Shown: positions 6,188-14,759 of the stretch, piece by piece | How the letters are laid out: every line of letters begins with the position of its first letter | Position numbering within the stretch: the stretch's first letter is position 1 | Origin: Tumebacillus algifaecis | GTDB taxonomy: Bacteria > Bacillota > Bacilli > Tumebacillales > Tumebacillaceae | Direction: 5' to 3' | Length of the DNA: 64,000 bases | Assembly: GCF_002243515.1 (NCBI RefSeq) | Contig: NZ_CP022657.1 | Span: 1,022,001-1,086,000, forward strand | Position numbers and translations under genes: made by a program | Notes under the pieces: generated by a model | What the model saw: only the letters and a program-made list of their open reading frames with translations | Told to the model about the DNA's origin: nothing | Database searches by the model: none

Positions 6188-7996
6188 ATGAAAAAAGCGC
6201 TGCTGCGCTTGGAGGATGTAGGGCCAGGCGGACATTATGAGTCGGAGGAAAGCCTGTGGAAACTGCGGGTGATCGCCGACTTTTTGTCGTCGTCCGACGT
6301 GCCGTTTCATGTGGCGATGATTCCGCGGTTCGTCAATCCACAGACCGGCTATGACAAATCGATCGCTGACCGTCGCGACCCGTATGTGCAGACATTTCTT
6401 GCGACCATGCGATATCTACAAAAGAGTGGCGGGTCGCTCGGCATGCATGGATACCGTCATCAATATGGGCAGGCGGTGTCGGGGGACGGATTTGAATTTG
6501 CTTATCGAGGATGTGCTAGCGACTGCCCACCAGACGATGCAAAACGGTCGTTTCAGGAGCGCGGTGCATTTGAACGGGCCTATGCGTCGGAGCGGATGCG
6601 GCAGGGTTTCTTGGCGGTGTTCGCATCGGGGCTTGATGTCGATTGGTTTGAAGCGCCACACTATACCGCATCGCCGACTCAGCGGCGGGTGCTGGAAGCG
6701 TGGACAGGATTGTTTTTTGAAAATGATCCGCACAGCGGCGAGATGTATCGTCGGGTGATCCACGATACGGATACTCCGCTCTATCGTGGTGCCGTGTATG
6801 TGCCGACCCCGCTGTATTATCTGGATGCGAGCAAACCGGAGCAAGACTTGAACCGGATGTGTACGGAGATCAAGCGCTTTCAGGAGCAGGACCTCGCTGG
6901 ATTTTTCTATCATCCGTATCTGGAATTTCCCTTTATTCGCAAGGTGCAGGGGCGGGTGGTGTATGATGAGCGATCCTATTTGCATCGCTTGGTGCGGTGC
7001 TTTCAGCAACAGTCGTTCCACTTTGTTCCGCTGTTGTCTATGGTCAGCCTCGTTCCGTCGATGCGCCAGACCGACTTTTTCCCAGGGCTCGAAGTGTTGA
7101 CTGCCGATCTGAACGGGGATGGGGTCACCGAACTGCTGGTCAGGGAGCCAAAGTCGGGGAATTGGTATGCGGCGTTCGGCAGTTTGGGCATGTACCCCTG
7201 TCGGCAAAGCGCGCCGTTTGAACCGCGGCTGGTCGCTACGGACGGTGGGAAGGGACGCGCGCTGATCGGCGATGTGAACGGAGATGGCAAGGACGATCTC
7301 GTGCTGTGGGACGCAGATGCTGGCAGGTGGCAAGTGGCGCTGAGTGACGGTGTGCGTCTTGGCCAACAGGAGCTGTGGTTGGAAGGATTCGCTAGCGGAG
7401 GATCGTGGGAAGCGTTTCTCTGCGATTGGAACGGTGACGGGCGCGATGATCTTGCCGTCTGGAACAAGCGGTCGGGCGAATGGTTTCTCGCTGTGAGCGA
7501 GGGGAGCACGTTCCGTCCGCTTCAAACTGGTGCGATCGGACATATCGATTGCGAGTGGGTGGCGCAGTTTGGCGATGTGGACGGTGACGGGCGGGATGAA
7601 TGGGTGCTTTGGCACCCCCGCACAGGAACGTGGCAGGTCGGCGTGTTTCGAGGCACCCGCTTGCAGTTCAGCGACCCGCCGTGGCTGGAGCATTGGGCGG
7701 TCGGTGCGGATTGGACCGTGTTGCTCGGAGATTTTGACGGTGATGGGAAAGATGATGTGCTTGTGGTCAACCCGGAGCGCGGTGACTGGCAAATCGCACG
7801 CAGCACAGATCGCAAGTTGGTGCCAGTAGAGGCGGTGCTGCAACCGTGGGCGGCAGAGCAGGGGATGGTGCCGCTGGTCGGGACCTGGACGCGCGACGGT
7901 CGGGCTGGCGTCTGCGCTCGGCACCCGTTGTTGCATGGAGGCACGCTCGATTTTGCCGTCTCGGTGCTGGGCAAAACAAAGTCTGGATGGGACTGA
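6188..7996 (+). CDS. DUF2334 deacetylase-like protein with FG-GAP repeats, no signal peptide
   Basis: The 602-residue protein starts MKKALLRLEDVGPGG, typical of DUF2334 polysaccharide-deacetylase-like domains. It has an HVAMIPRF strand near residue 42, GMHGYRHQYG (about 82-91), and EAPHY and FYHPYLEF farther on. From about residue 300 it carries several FG-GAP/VCBS-like repeats with Ca-binding-loop sequences: DLNGDGVTE, DVNGDGKDD, DWNGDGRDD, DVDGDGRDE, DFDGDGKDD. Such repeats form a beta-propeller. The architecture equals that of the minus-strand gene at 38086-39981, but that paralogue has a signal peptide and this one does not. Either this copy is cytoplasmic or it has lost its export signal. 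The start has GAGGTGAT upstream. Confidence 0.85.
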   Translation: MKKALLRLEDVGPGGHYESEESLWKLRVIADFLSSSDVPFHVAMIPRFVNPQTGYDKSIADRRDPYVQTFLATMRYLQKSGGSLGMHGYRHQYGQAVSGDGFEFAYRGCASDCPPDDAKRSFQERGAFERAYASERMRQGFLAVFASGLDVDWFEAPHYTASPTQRRVLEAWTGLFFENDPHSGEMYRRVIHDTDTPLYRGAVYVPTPLYYLDASKPEQDLNRMCTEIKRFQEQDLAGFFYHPYLEFPFIRKVQGRVVYDERSYLHRLVRCFQQQSFHFVPLLSMVSLVPSMRQTDFFPGLEVLTADLNGDGVTELLVREPKSGNWYAAFGSLGMYPCRQSAPFEPRLVATDGGKGRALIGDVNGDGKDDLVLWDADAGRWQVALSDGVRLGQQELWLEGFASGGSWEAFLCDWNGDGRDDLAVWNKRSGEWFLAVSEGSTFRPLQTGAIGHIDCEWVAQFGDVDGDGRDEWVLWHPRTGTWQVGVFRGTRLQFSDPPWLEHWAVGADWTVLLGDFDGDGKDDVLVVNPERGDWQIARSTDRKLVPVEAVLQPWAAEQGMVPLVGTWTRDGRAGVCARHPLLHGGTLDFAVSVLGKTKSGWD

Positions 7997-8040
7997 AAGC
8001 ACTCGGTGTGCGGCGCAGTTCGAACAGGCCTGACCAATCA

Positions 8041-8079
8041 AAAGAGCGCAGGGCCATTCAGCGGTCCACTGCGCTCTTT
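8041..8079. terminator. Convergent (bidirectional) terminator
   Basis: AAAGAGCGCAG (8041-8051) and CTGCGCTCTTT (8069-8079) form an 11-bp stem with A and T flanks. It can serve the DUF2334 gene on the plus strand and the ABC-F gene on the minus strand. Confidence 0.75.
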
Positions 8080-8166
8080 GTTTGCGAAAGGATCGGACAG
8101 ACTCCTCTGGGAAATGAGGAGATCATTCGTACAGGACAGGTCCGAGCTTGTCCGCACGGTGAGCGG

Positions 8167-10083
8167 TCAGGCTTTCGCTTTGTTGCGTTCGATCTCTTCG
8201 GCGACTTCGTTCAGTTCGGCCCAGCGTTCGACTGCCGCTTCGAGGTCGTTTTGCAGTTGTTGCTCTTGGTCGGTCAGCTTTTGCAGATGGGTGTAATCGG
8301 TGCCGCCTTTTGCGAGTTCAGCTTGGACGGATTCGATCTGCGCTTCGATTTCGGCGATGCGTTCCTCGATCGTCTCAAACTCTTTTTGCTCTTTGTAGGT
8401 GAACTTGAGCTTTTTCGCAGGCTGGTCGTCTGCGGGAGCTTTGCTGACCGCTTTTGCTTTGACAGGTTTTTCTTTGTCGGGGAGGGTGGTTTCGCGTTCC
8501 GCCTGGTACTCGGAGTACATCCCCATGTAGGTGCGGATGTGGGCGTTCCCTTCAAAGCAGATCAACTTGTCTACCACGCGATCGAGAAAGTAACGGTCAT
8601 GGGAGACGGTGACGACAGTGCCGTCAAAATGGTCCAAATAATCTTCGAGGATCGTCAGCGTCTGGATGTCGAGATCGTTGGTCGGCTCGTCCAGCAGCAG
8701 GACGTTCGGTTCGTCCATCAGTGTGCGCAACAGGTAGAGTCGGCGCTTCTCACCGCCAGAAAGTTTGGCGATCGGCGTCCATTGTGCGCTTGGCGAGAAC
8801 AAAAAGCGCTCCAGCATCTGGCCAGCCGAAATCGTTTCGCCATCGCTTGTGCGGATGTAAGGGGCCGCTTCACGGATGTATTCGATCACGCGCAGTTCTT
8901 CGTTCATCTCGATGCTCTCCTGCGTGTAGTAGGCGAGCTTGACGGTGGTGCCAGTGTCAACTGTGCCGCTGTCAGGCGTGAGGTTGCCAGCGATGATGTC
9001 CATCAGGGTCGATTTGCCGCTACCGTTCTTGCCGATGATGCCGATGCGGTCGCGCGGGCCGATCAAGTAGGAGAAGTCGGAGATCAAGGTGCGGCCATCA
9101 TAAGCCTTGCTGATGTGTTCCAGTTCGAACACTTTATTGCCGAGGCGTTGTGAACCGATGGCGATGTCCATCTTGCTCGCCGCTTTCTCTACCTTTTGAT
9201 CGCGAAGGTTTTCGGCAAATTCGACACGGGCTTTCTGTTTGGTGGTACGAGCTTTCGCGCCGCGATGAAGCCAAGCCAGTTCACGGCGGAGCAGGTTTTG
9301 ACGCTTGTCTTCGCTGGCCAGCGCCTGTTCTTCGCGTGCCGCTTTGTGCTCGAGGAAAGAGGCGTAATTGCCTTGGTAGTTGTACAAGTTGCCTTTGTCC
9401 AACTCGATGATGCGATTGGTGACGCGATCGAGGAAATAGCGGTCATGCGTGATCAAGAGCAGGGCCGATTTGCTTTTCGCCAAATAGCTTTCCAGCCACT
9501 CGACCGTTTCGTTGTCGATATGGTTGGTCGGCTCGTCGAGAATCAGCAGGTCGGACGGGCGGATCAAAGCGCGGGCCATCGCGACGCGCTTGCGCTGCCC
9601 ACCGGAAAGCGTGCCGACGATGGCGCTGTAATCGGTGATGCCCAAGCGATTGAGAATCGTTTTGGCGTTGGCTTCCAGTTCCCAAGCATTGCCTGCATCC
9701 ATCTCTTGGGAGAGTTTGACGAGGCGCGCTTGCAGGGCTTGGTCTTCTGGACGCAGTTCTAGATCGGCCAGCAACTGCTCATAGTCGCCAAGCAGACGCA
9801 GCAGTGGGGAACTAGCTTGGAAAACCGATTGCAGGACGGTGAGTTGATCATCAAAAATTGGGTTTTGTGGCAGGTATTCGATCGTGGTGCCGTTGGCGGT
9901 GACAATCTGGCCAGAGTCGGCCTGTTCGACGCCTGCGATCGCTTTGAGCAGCGTGGACTTGCCGGTGCCGTTGACGCCGATCAGTCCGATGCGGTCGCCT
10001 TGGTCAACGCCGAAGGTGAGGTCTTGAAACAGAACTTTTTCGCCGTATGTTTTGGTGAGTCCGATGACAGAAACGAGATTCAT
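8167..10083 (-). CDS. ABC-F family ATP-binding protein (Uup-like)
   Basis: The 638-residue protein has two ABC domains in one chain and no membrane segment, as in ABC-F proteins that act on the ribosome. Domain 1 has GVNGTGKST (about residue 39), LSGGQRKRVAMARAL and LLILDEPTNHID. Domain 2 has GKNGSGKST, LSGGEKRRLYLLRTL and LLLDEPTNDLD. The linker between them is charged, and a C-terminal coiled coil (KKLKFTYKEQKEFETIEE onward) fits the Uup subgroup. ATG at 10083 is preferred over the TTG at 10092 because AAAAGG abuts the latter. Family roles include translation factor and ribosome protection; neighbours do not say which applies. Confidence 0.88.
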   Translation of the reverse strand: MNLVSVIGLTKTYGEKVLFQDLTFGVDQGDRIGLIGVNGTGKSTLLKAIAGVEQADSGQIVTANGTTIEYLPQNPIFDDQLTVLQSVFQASSPLLRLLGDYEQLLADLELRPEDQALQARLVKLSQEMDAGNAWELEANAKTILNRLGITDYSAIVGTLSGGQRKRVAMARALIRPSDLLILDEPTNHIDNETVEWLESYLAKSKSALLLITHDRYFLDRVTNRIIELDKGNLYNYQGNYASFLEHKAAREEQALASEDKRQNLLRRELAWLHRGAKARTTKQKARVEFAENLRDQKVEKAASKMDIAIGSQRLGNKVFELEHISKAYDGRTLISDFSYLIGPRDRIGIIGKNGSGKSTLMDIIAGNLTPDSGTVDTGTTVKLAYYTQESIEMNEELRVIEYIREAAPYIRTSDGETISAGQMLERFLFSPSAQWTPIAKLSGGEKRRLYLLRTLMDEPNVLLLDEPTNDLDIQTLTILEDYLDHFDGTVVTVSHDRYFLDRVVDKLICFEGNAHIRTYMGMYSEYQAERETTLPDKEKPVKAKAVSKAPADDQPAKKLKFTYKEQKEFETIEERIAEIEAQIESVQAELAKGGTDYTHLQKLTDQEQQLQNDLEAAVERWAELNEVAEEIERNKAKA

Positions 10084-10142
10084 GTATCTCAACCTTTTCT
10101 TGTGTGCATTTTTGTAGCGTGTACTGTCTACAGTTTAGCATG

Positions 10143-10191
10143 AAAAAACCCGCATCGGTTAGCCCATTCGTGCAGCACACCGTTTGCGGGT
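10143..10191 (-). terminator. Terminator after tenA
   Basis: On the minus strand ACCCGCA...TGCGGGT closes a long hairpin with an inner CGGT/ACCG pairing and runs into six T residues (10143-10148). Confidence 0.7.
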
Positions 10192-10199
10192 CGTGATCG

Positions 10200-10880
10200 T
10201 TACAGAATTTCGACTGTGGGAGCGGGCCATTGTTCCAACGAATAGGCCATGCCCCAGAAAGAGAGTTCATATTGCGACGAGATCAAGAAATGTTGTTCCA
10301 TACGGGCACGTTCTTCGGGCGATGCCAGTTCGGCAAGCTGGTCGAGGCGGTCGATCTGCTCTTTGACGAGCGTGTCAAACCAATCGCCGCCGTAAGCCTG
10401 AATCCATTCATGATAGATCGGCTGATCGGGCGTTGCGCCTTGCAAGCGCTGACCGATCTCCGCGTACAACCAGTAGCAGGGGAGAATGGCGGCGATGATT
10501 TCACCGAGCGTACCCGTGTAGCCGACAGACAGCAGGTGAGTGGTGTAAGCATAGGCGGTCGGAGCCGGCTTGAATGCGGCATGCTCTTCTTGACTGATAC
10601 CAAGGCGGGCAGAGAAGTTCTCATGGAGCGATAATTCTGCCTCATAGGTGCCTTGCGCGTGAGCCGCCATGCGTGATGCGGTGTAGAGATCGTTTGCTCT
10701 TGCTGCACCGAGCGCTTGCACTTTGGCGTAGATCGACAGGTAGTAGGCGTCGTTGAGGATGTAGTATTTAAAAGATTCTAAGGGAAGACTGCCATCTGCG
10801 ATTCCTGTGATGAAGGGGTGGTCGAAGCTGCCCTCCCAGCTTGCAGAAGCTTTGGCGCGCAACATTTCGCTAAATTTCAT
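10200..10880 (-). CDS. tenA: TenA family aminopyrimidine aminohydrolase (thiaminase II)
   Basis: The 226-residue all-helical protein matches TenA throughout: FDHPFITGIADGSLPLESF, YYILNDAYYL, AAILPCYWLYAEIG with the nucleophilic Cys (about residue 137), and SSQYELSFWGMAY with the catalytic Glu near the C-terminus. TenA salvages the thiamin pyrimidine by hydrolysing aminopyrimidine breakdown products. The start has AAGGAGG. I see no TPP riboswitch upstream and no other thiamin gene adjacent, so it may be expressed independently. A divergent MFS gene begins 105 bases away. Confidence 0.92.
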   Translation of the reverse strand: MKFSEMLRAKASASWEGSFDHPFITGIADGSLPLESFKYYILNDAYYLSIYAKVQALGAARANDLYTASRMAAHAQGTYEAELSLHENFSARLGISQEEHAAFKPAPTAYAYTTHLLSVGYTGTLGEIIAAILPCYWLYAEIGQRLQGATPDQPIYHEWIQAYGGDWFDTLVKEQIDRLDQLAELASPEERARMEQHFLISSQYELSFWGMAYSLEQWPAPTVEIL

Positions 10881-10985
10881 GTAATGATCCTCCTTAGGTT
10901 TACAATCTTAGGATGATTCCCTCCTACAAGAATAAAACAAATTGCATTACAATGGAGAGACGAATTAGGAAAGGGTTGTCCGGGC

Positions 10986-12245
10986 ATGAAAAAGCAAACA
11001 ATTTTTACCCCGCTCAAGCAAAGGTCGTTTCGGACGCTGTTTTCGGCACAGGTGTTTTCGGACACGGGGAACTGGTTTGATATTATCGCATTAAATCTGC
11101 TCGTCGCCTACCATTGGAAGATGGACATCATCGCCAACGCGGCGATCGATTTGGCGGTGGCCGTACCCTGGGTATTTTTGGGGCCACTGCTCGGGGTGTG
11201 GGCCGACCGCCTGCCGCGCAAGCCGGTGATGCTGATCTGTACGCTGTTGCGAATTGCGGTGGTGATCGGCTTTATCTTCGCTCCGAATCTTCCGGTGCTC
11301 TTGGCTTTGGTGTTTGCCAAGACGGTGTTTAGCGTGCTGTTTGATCCGGCGCGCCAAGGGTTGTTTCGACAGGTGGTGCCAGAAGCAGAACTGGCCGAAG
11401 CGACCGCGCTCAGCCAAATGTGCTCCAATGCGACCAAAATTCTCGGTCCGACGATCGGCGGCCTGTTGATGGCGGTGGCGTCGCCGACCTACGTGTTTGT
11501 GACCGAAGCGATCCTGTACGGAATTGCGTTGATTTTCCTGCTGCGCTTGCCAAACGTGAAGCTGGCAACAGTTGAGGGCAAGCAAGAGGAGAAAAATTTC
11601 TGGCGGGAATTAAAGGAAGGCATCCAGCATGTGCGGAAAAAACGGATCATGATGGTCGCGATCACGTTGGCTGCGCTCAACCTCTTTTTCGTCTTTTTGT
11701 ACGATGCGTTTTTCGCACCGCTCACGCTCGCCTTGCAACTTGGACAAGTCGGGTACGGGCTGATCGTCAGTTCGTTTGGGATCGGAGCGGTGGCTGGGGC
11801 GCTGTTGTCTGGACAGTGGACGTGGTGGAAACGCAACCCGCTGCACATGATGTGTTTTGCCCTCTTGTTCGGAGGATCGATGGTGGTGGTGATCGGTCTC
11901 GGTGGAATGGGGATCATCAATGGTAGCATCGCGTTTTGGTGTGTGGTCTGCTTGTTGGTCGGTGCTCTTGGCGCTGGTAATGCGGTGCCATTTGGCTACA
12001 TCTTACAGTCTGAAACACCGCCTGAATTGATGGGGCGCGTGTTCTCCGTCTCCAATGCGATGCAGGGCGTGATGCTTTTGTCAGCTCCGATGCTCGGCGT
12101 GGCGCTTGGACGATGGTTGGGCATCGGTGCGGTGTTTGCTTTTTCCGGCGTGATGCTGGTACTGACGGCGATCGCCTTCCTGATCTATATGAAGAAGAGA
12201 GACGTCCGCCCGACGCAGCCCGCACCAGTAGAGGGTATCTCGTAA
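10986..12245 (+). CDS. MFS permease
   Basis: The 419-residue protein has about 12 hydrophobic segments. The loop-2/3 motif GVWADRLPRKPVML after the second helix (about residues 76-89) is typical of MFS_3/enterobactin-exporter-type permeases. The N-terminus FRTLFSAQVFSDTGNWFDIIAL also fits. Probably a proton-coupled exporter in the cytoplasmic membrane with unknown substrate. The start ATG follows GGAAAGGG. It is divergent from tenA; a hydroxymethylpyrimidine-related substrate would be pure guesswork. Confidence 0.85.
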   Translation: MKKQTIFTPLKQRSFRTLFSAQVFSDTGNWFDIIALNLLVAYHWKMDIIANAAIDLAVAVPWVFLGPLLGVWADRLPRKPVMLICTLLRIAVVIGFIFAPNLPVLLALVFAKTVFSVLFDPARQGLFRQVVPEAELAEATALSQMCSNATKILGPTIGGLLMAVASPTYVFVTEAILYGIALIFLLRLPNVKLATVEGKQEEKNFWRELKEGIQHVRKKRIMMVAITLAALNLFFVFLYDAFFAPLTLALQLGQVGYGLIVSSFGIGAVAGALLSGQWTWWKRNPLHMMCFALLFGGSMVVVIGLGGMGIINGSIAFWCVVCLLVGALGAGNAVPFGYILQSETPPELMGRVFSVSNAMQGVMLLSAPMLGVALGRWLGIGAVFAFSGVMLVLTAIAFLIYMKKRDVRPTQPAPVEGIS

Positions 12246-12251
12246 GCAAAA

Positions 12252-12275
12252 CCCTGCCAAAACTGGCAGGGCTTC
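12252..12275 (-). terminator. Terminator between the MFS and DUF3006 genes
   Basis: CCCTGCCA (12252-12259) and TGGCAGGG (12264-12271) form an 8-bp stem. The T tract is better on the minus strand (DUF3006 side), but the site can serve both converging genes. Confidence 0.65.
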
Positions 12276-12276
12276 T

Positions 12277-12507
12277 CTATTCCTCAGTCTTCATGAGCTC
12301 TTGGAGCATCGCTTCGGCCTGCTCCTGGCGGCGTTTGGTCTCCTCATGGTCGATCGTGATCGCCAAGCGGAGGACATCGCCTTCTGCCGCACCTGCTGGG
12401 AGCAGCGAACGGGGCAGATCGAACGTGCTGCGGCCTTCAAACTCGATCACTGCATACGCTTCTTCAAAACGGTCGATGATGCAAAGTCCTTGCAAAGAAT
12501 TGTCCAT
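12277..12507 (-). CDS. DUF3006 domain protein
   Basis: The 76-residue protein reads MDNSLQGLCIIDRFEEAYAV at the start and FEGRSTFDLPRSLLPAGAAE in the middle, the pattern of DUF3006. These small proteins often neighbour ComEC-like metallo-beta-lactamase proteins in Firmicutes. Here the partner (12691-13599) lies divergently. The ATG at 12507 has GGAGGTG eight bases upstream, better than the longer frame to 12540. The tail is helical (EETKRRQEQAEAMLQEL). Function unknown. Confidence 0.8.
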   Translation of the reverse strand: MDNSLQGLCIIDRFEEAYAVIEFEGRSTFDLPRSLLPAGAAEGDVLRLAITIDHEETKRRQEQAEAMLQELMKTEE

Positions 12508-12690
12508 CACAAAACACCTCCGTGACTCCGAGCATAACATGCTCTGCCTGCGAAAGTCGAACCGTTTACTAAAATTCGTCTGCGTCGTGCGGGCGTTGTT
12601 TTTTTGAACCAGCCCAGCCAGCCTGTGGTAAAATGAAGTTTATCGTTTTACGATCTAAAACAATATTATCCATCGGAGGATTTACTGAAA

Positions 12691-13599
12691 ATGGGGATTT
12701 TCCGCAACCTGCAACGCTCCTTGCTGGTACTGTTGGCCCTGCTCGTCGTGGTTGTCAGCGGCTGCAACCTACCACAAGTTAAAACGGAAACCGAACAGGA
12801 ATCTGTTGCATCCGACCTGCAATTGCAGGTACACGTTCTCGATGTCGGACAGGCCGACGCCTTCCTCATACAACTGCCAAACGGTCAAAACATGATGATC
12901 GATGCGGGGAAAAACGGAGATGGCGCAAAGGTTGTCAACTACTTAAAAGACCAAGGAGTCAGCCGCGTCGATTACTTGATCGGCACGCATCCGGATGAAG
13001 ATCACATCGGCGGTCTGGACGAAGTGATCAAAAACTTTACGATCGGCAAGCTCTATATGCCGAACAAAAGCAAAACCACGGTCACCTACACCGATGTGAT
13101 CAGCGCGGCTAAAGCAAAGGGGCTGACGATCACGCCTGCCAAAGCGAACACCGAGATCGTGAGCAGCACGGTGAACGACATGTCACTTCAGGCGACCTTA
13201 GTTGCTCCTGTCGCCCCGTCCTATTCGATTACCAATGATTACTCCGGTGTCATTCGCTTGAGCTATGGCACGGCGAGCATACTGTTTACAGGTGATGCGG
13301 AGCAGGCTTCTGAAGCGGATATGCTCAACTCTGGGCAAACGCTGTCGGCCAACATTTTAAAAGTGGGTCACCACGGTTCCCGCACTTCGACCAGCGATGC
13401 TTTTTTGAAAAAGGTCAATCCGTCGATCGCGGTCATCTCCAACGGCAAAGGTAATTCGTATGGCCACCCGCACGCAGAAACGATCAAAAAACTGAAAGCC
13501 CAAGGCATCAAAATTTTCCGCACCGATCAGCAAGGTACGATCATCTTCACTTCGACCGGCAAAGATTGGTCGGCCAACCAATCGCCTTGGTGGCAATAG
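12691..13599 (+). CDS. ComEC-like metallo-beta-lactamase-fold lipoprotein
   Basis: The 302-residue protein begins with a lipoprotein signal: basic start, LLVLLALLVVVVSGC with the lipobox Cys at about residue 25. The metallo-hydrolase domain then shows VHVLDVGQADAFLIQLPNG, GTHPDEDHIGG (metal-binding HxxxDH), LFTGDAE and KVGHHGSRTSTS. It resembles the C-terminal hydrolase domain of ComEC/Rec2 without the membrane channel. It should be anchored outside the cytoplasmic membrane and may hydrolyse nucleic acids or nucleotides. The divergent DUF3006 gene is a usual companion. The start has GGAGG upstream. Confidence 0.88.
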   Translation: MGIFRNLQRSLLVLLALLVVVVSGCNLPQVKTETEQESVASDLQLQVHVLDVGQADAFLIQLPNGQNMMIDAGKNGDGAKVVNYLKDQGVSRVDYLIGTHPDEDHIGGLDEVIKNFTIGKLYMPNKSKTTVTYTDVISAAKAKGLTITPAKANTEIVSSTVNDMSLQATLVAPVAPSYSITNDYSGVIRLSYGTASILFTGDAEQASEADMLNSGQTLSANILKVGHHGSRTSTSDAFLKKVNPSIAVISNGKGNSYGHPHAETIKKLKAQGIKIFRTDQQGTIIFTSTGKDWSANQSPWWQ

Positions 13600-13615
13600 C
13601 ACAACGCATCGATCC

Positions 13616-13648
13616 ACAAACCGTCTCGTATTCGAGGCGGTTTTGTTT
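13616..13648 (+). terminator. Terminator after the ComEC-like gene
   Basis: AACCGTCTCG and CGAGGCGGTT form a stem with a TATT loop, followed by TTTTGTTTT. Confidence 0.8.
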
Positions 13649-13728
13649 TATTTCGTGACAAAAATTTCATCTATCGCACTTTGAACTATAGTACAATTGA
13701 GAAAATACTGGAAATGAGGAGTCGAATG

Positions 13729-14598
13729 ATGAAAACAGCATTAGTCTTTGGTGGAACACGTTTTTTTGGTAAGCATCTGGTCAAAGGGTTGTTGGAGCAA
13801 GGCGTGGATGTGACGATCGCAACTCGTGGGCAAACGCAAGATGAGTATGGTGATCGTGTGCGCCGTCTGATCGTGGACCGCGGGAACAAAGAGTCGATTC
13901 TGGCGGCAGTGGGCGATCACAGCTATGATGTGGTATTTGATAACATCTGCTATTCATCGAACGAAGCGCAGATTGCGGTGGAAGTGTTTGCTGGAAAAGT
14001 TGGCCGTTACGTGTTCACCTCGACGCTGTCGGTGTACGGGCTGTCGGAAGAGCCGCACGGAGAAGCAGATTATGATGGGCGGCAAGAGCCGATCAAGTGG
14101 GGGAACGCAACCGATTTTACCTATAATGAAGGCAAACGTCAGGCCGAAGCGGTCTTTTTCCAACATGCAACGTTCCCGGTGGTCGCTCCGCGGTTTCCGG
14201 TCGTGCTCGGCGTGGATGATTACACCAAGCGTCTGAATTTGCATGTCGAGCGCGTGCAGGAAGGGTTGCCGATCGGGATGCCGTATCCCGAGTCGCGACA
14301 AGGCTTTATCAATTCGTCAGAAGCAGGGAAATTCTTGCTGTGGTGCGCGACGGCAGACATCGAGGGACCGGTCAATGCAGCGGCGAGCGGCACGGTCACG
14401 CTGCGCGAGATGATGCAATGGGTGGAGGAAGCGGTCGGCAAGCAGGCATCGATCGTGCCGGATACTGCGCCTGAGGTGCGCTCGCCCTTTGGTCTGCCCG
14501 GTTCCTATTATATGAATCTTGAGAAAGCGGAACGGGCAGGGTATGAATTTTCCAAGCTTGAAGAGTGGTTGCCGCAGTTGATTCGGGAATTGCTCTAG
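13729..14598 (+). CDS. NAD-dependent epimerase/dehydratase family protein
   Basis: The 289-residue protein starts with the Rossmann sequence TALVFGGTRFFGKHLVKGLL and has the SDR-type segments FTSTLSVYGLSE (Ser and Tyr region) and FTYNEGKRQAEAVFF (Lys), followed by a C-terminal substrate domain. It is an atypical short-chain dehydrogenase of the sugar-nucleotide epimerase class. The tight GG-R-F pattern also matches isoflavone-reductase-like members, so the substrate is open. ATG 13729 is placed seven bases after GAGGAG; the adjacent ATG 13726 is possible. No operon partner is visible. Confidence 0.82.
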   Translation: MKTALVFGGTRFFGKHLVKGLLEQGVDVTIATRGQTQDEYGDRVRRLIVDRGNKESILAAVGDHSYDVVFDNICYSSNEAQIAVEVFAGKVGRYVFTSTLSVYGLSEEPHGEADYDGRQEPIKWGNATDFTYNEGKRQAEAVFFQHATFPVVAPRFPVVLGVDDYTKRLNLHVERVQEGLPIGMPYPESRQGFINSSEAGKFLLWCATADIEGPVNAAASGTVTLREMMQWVEEAVGKQASIVPDTAPEVRSPFGLPGSYYMNLEKAERAGYEFSKLEEWLPQLIRELL

Positions 14599-14693
14599 TC
14601 GGCAACGGTGTGGCACAGGAAAATCGTTTACAAAACAGGGAAATTATGTTTGAAATTTATTTTGAATTTCGTAGTAATTTATTTACGAAAAGA

Positions 14694-14724
14694 TCACCAA
14701 ACTTGTTCACTTTGATGTTAAAAT
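14694..14724 (+). promoter_or_regulatory. Extended -10 promoter of the first secreted paralogue
   Basis: TG at 14716-14717 precedes TAAAAT (14719-14724), an extended -10. The -35 region is poor but carries TCACCAA (14694-14700), at exactly the same distance (25 bases) as before the second paralogue. Confidence 0.45.
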
Positions 14725-14759
14725 GGAGTTAGTCTTATTCCATATGGAGGTGTTCCAGT

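Noticed and set aside
6416-8041. Long minus-strand open frame antisense to the DUF2334 gene
   Set aside because: The plus-strand frame has clear domains; the antisense frame has none and arises from codon bias.
10881-10985. TPP riboswitch upstream of tenA
   Set aside because: The conserved CUGAGA and ACCUGA-type elements are absent and the gap is too short.
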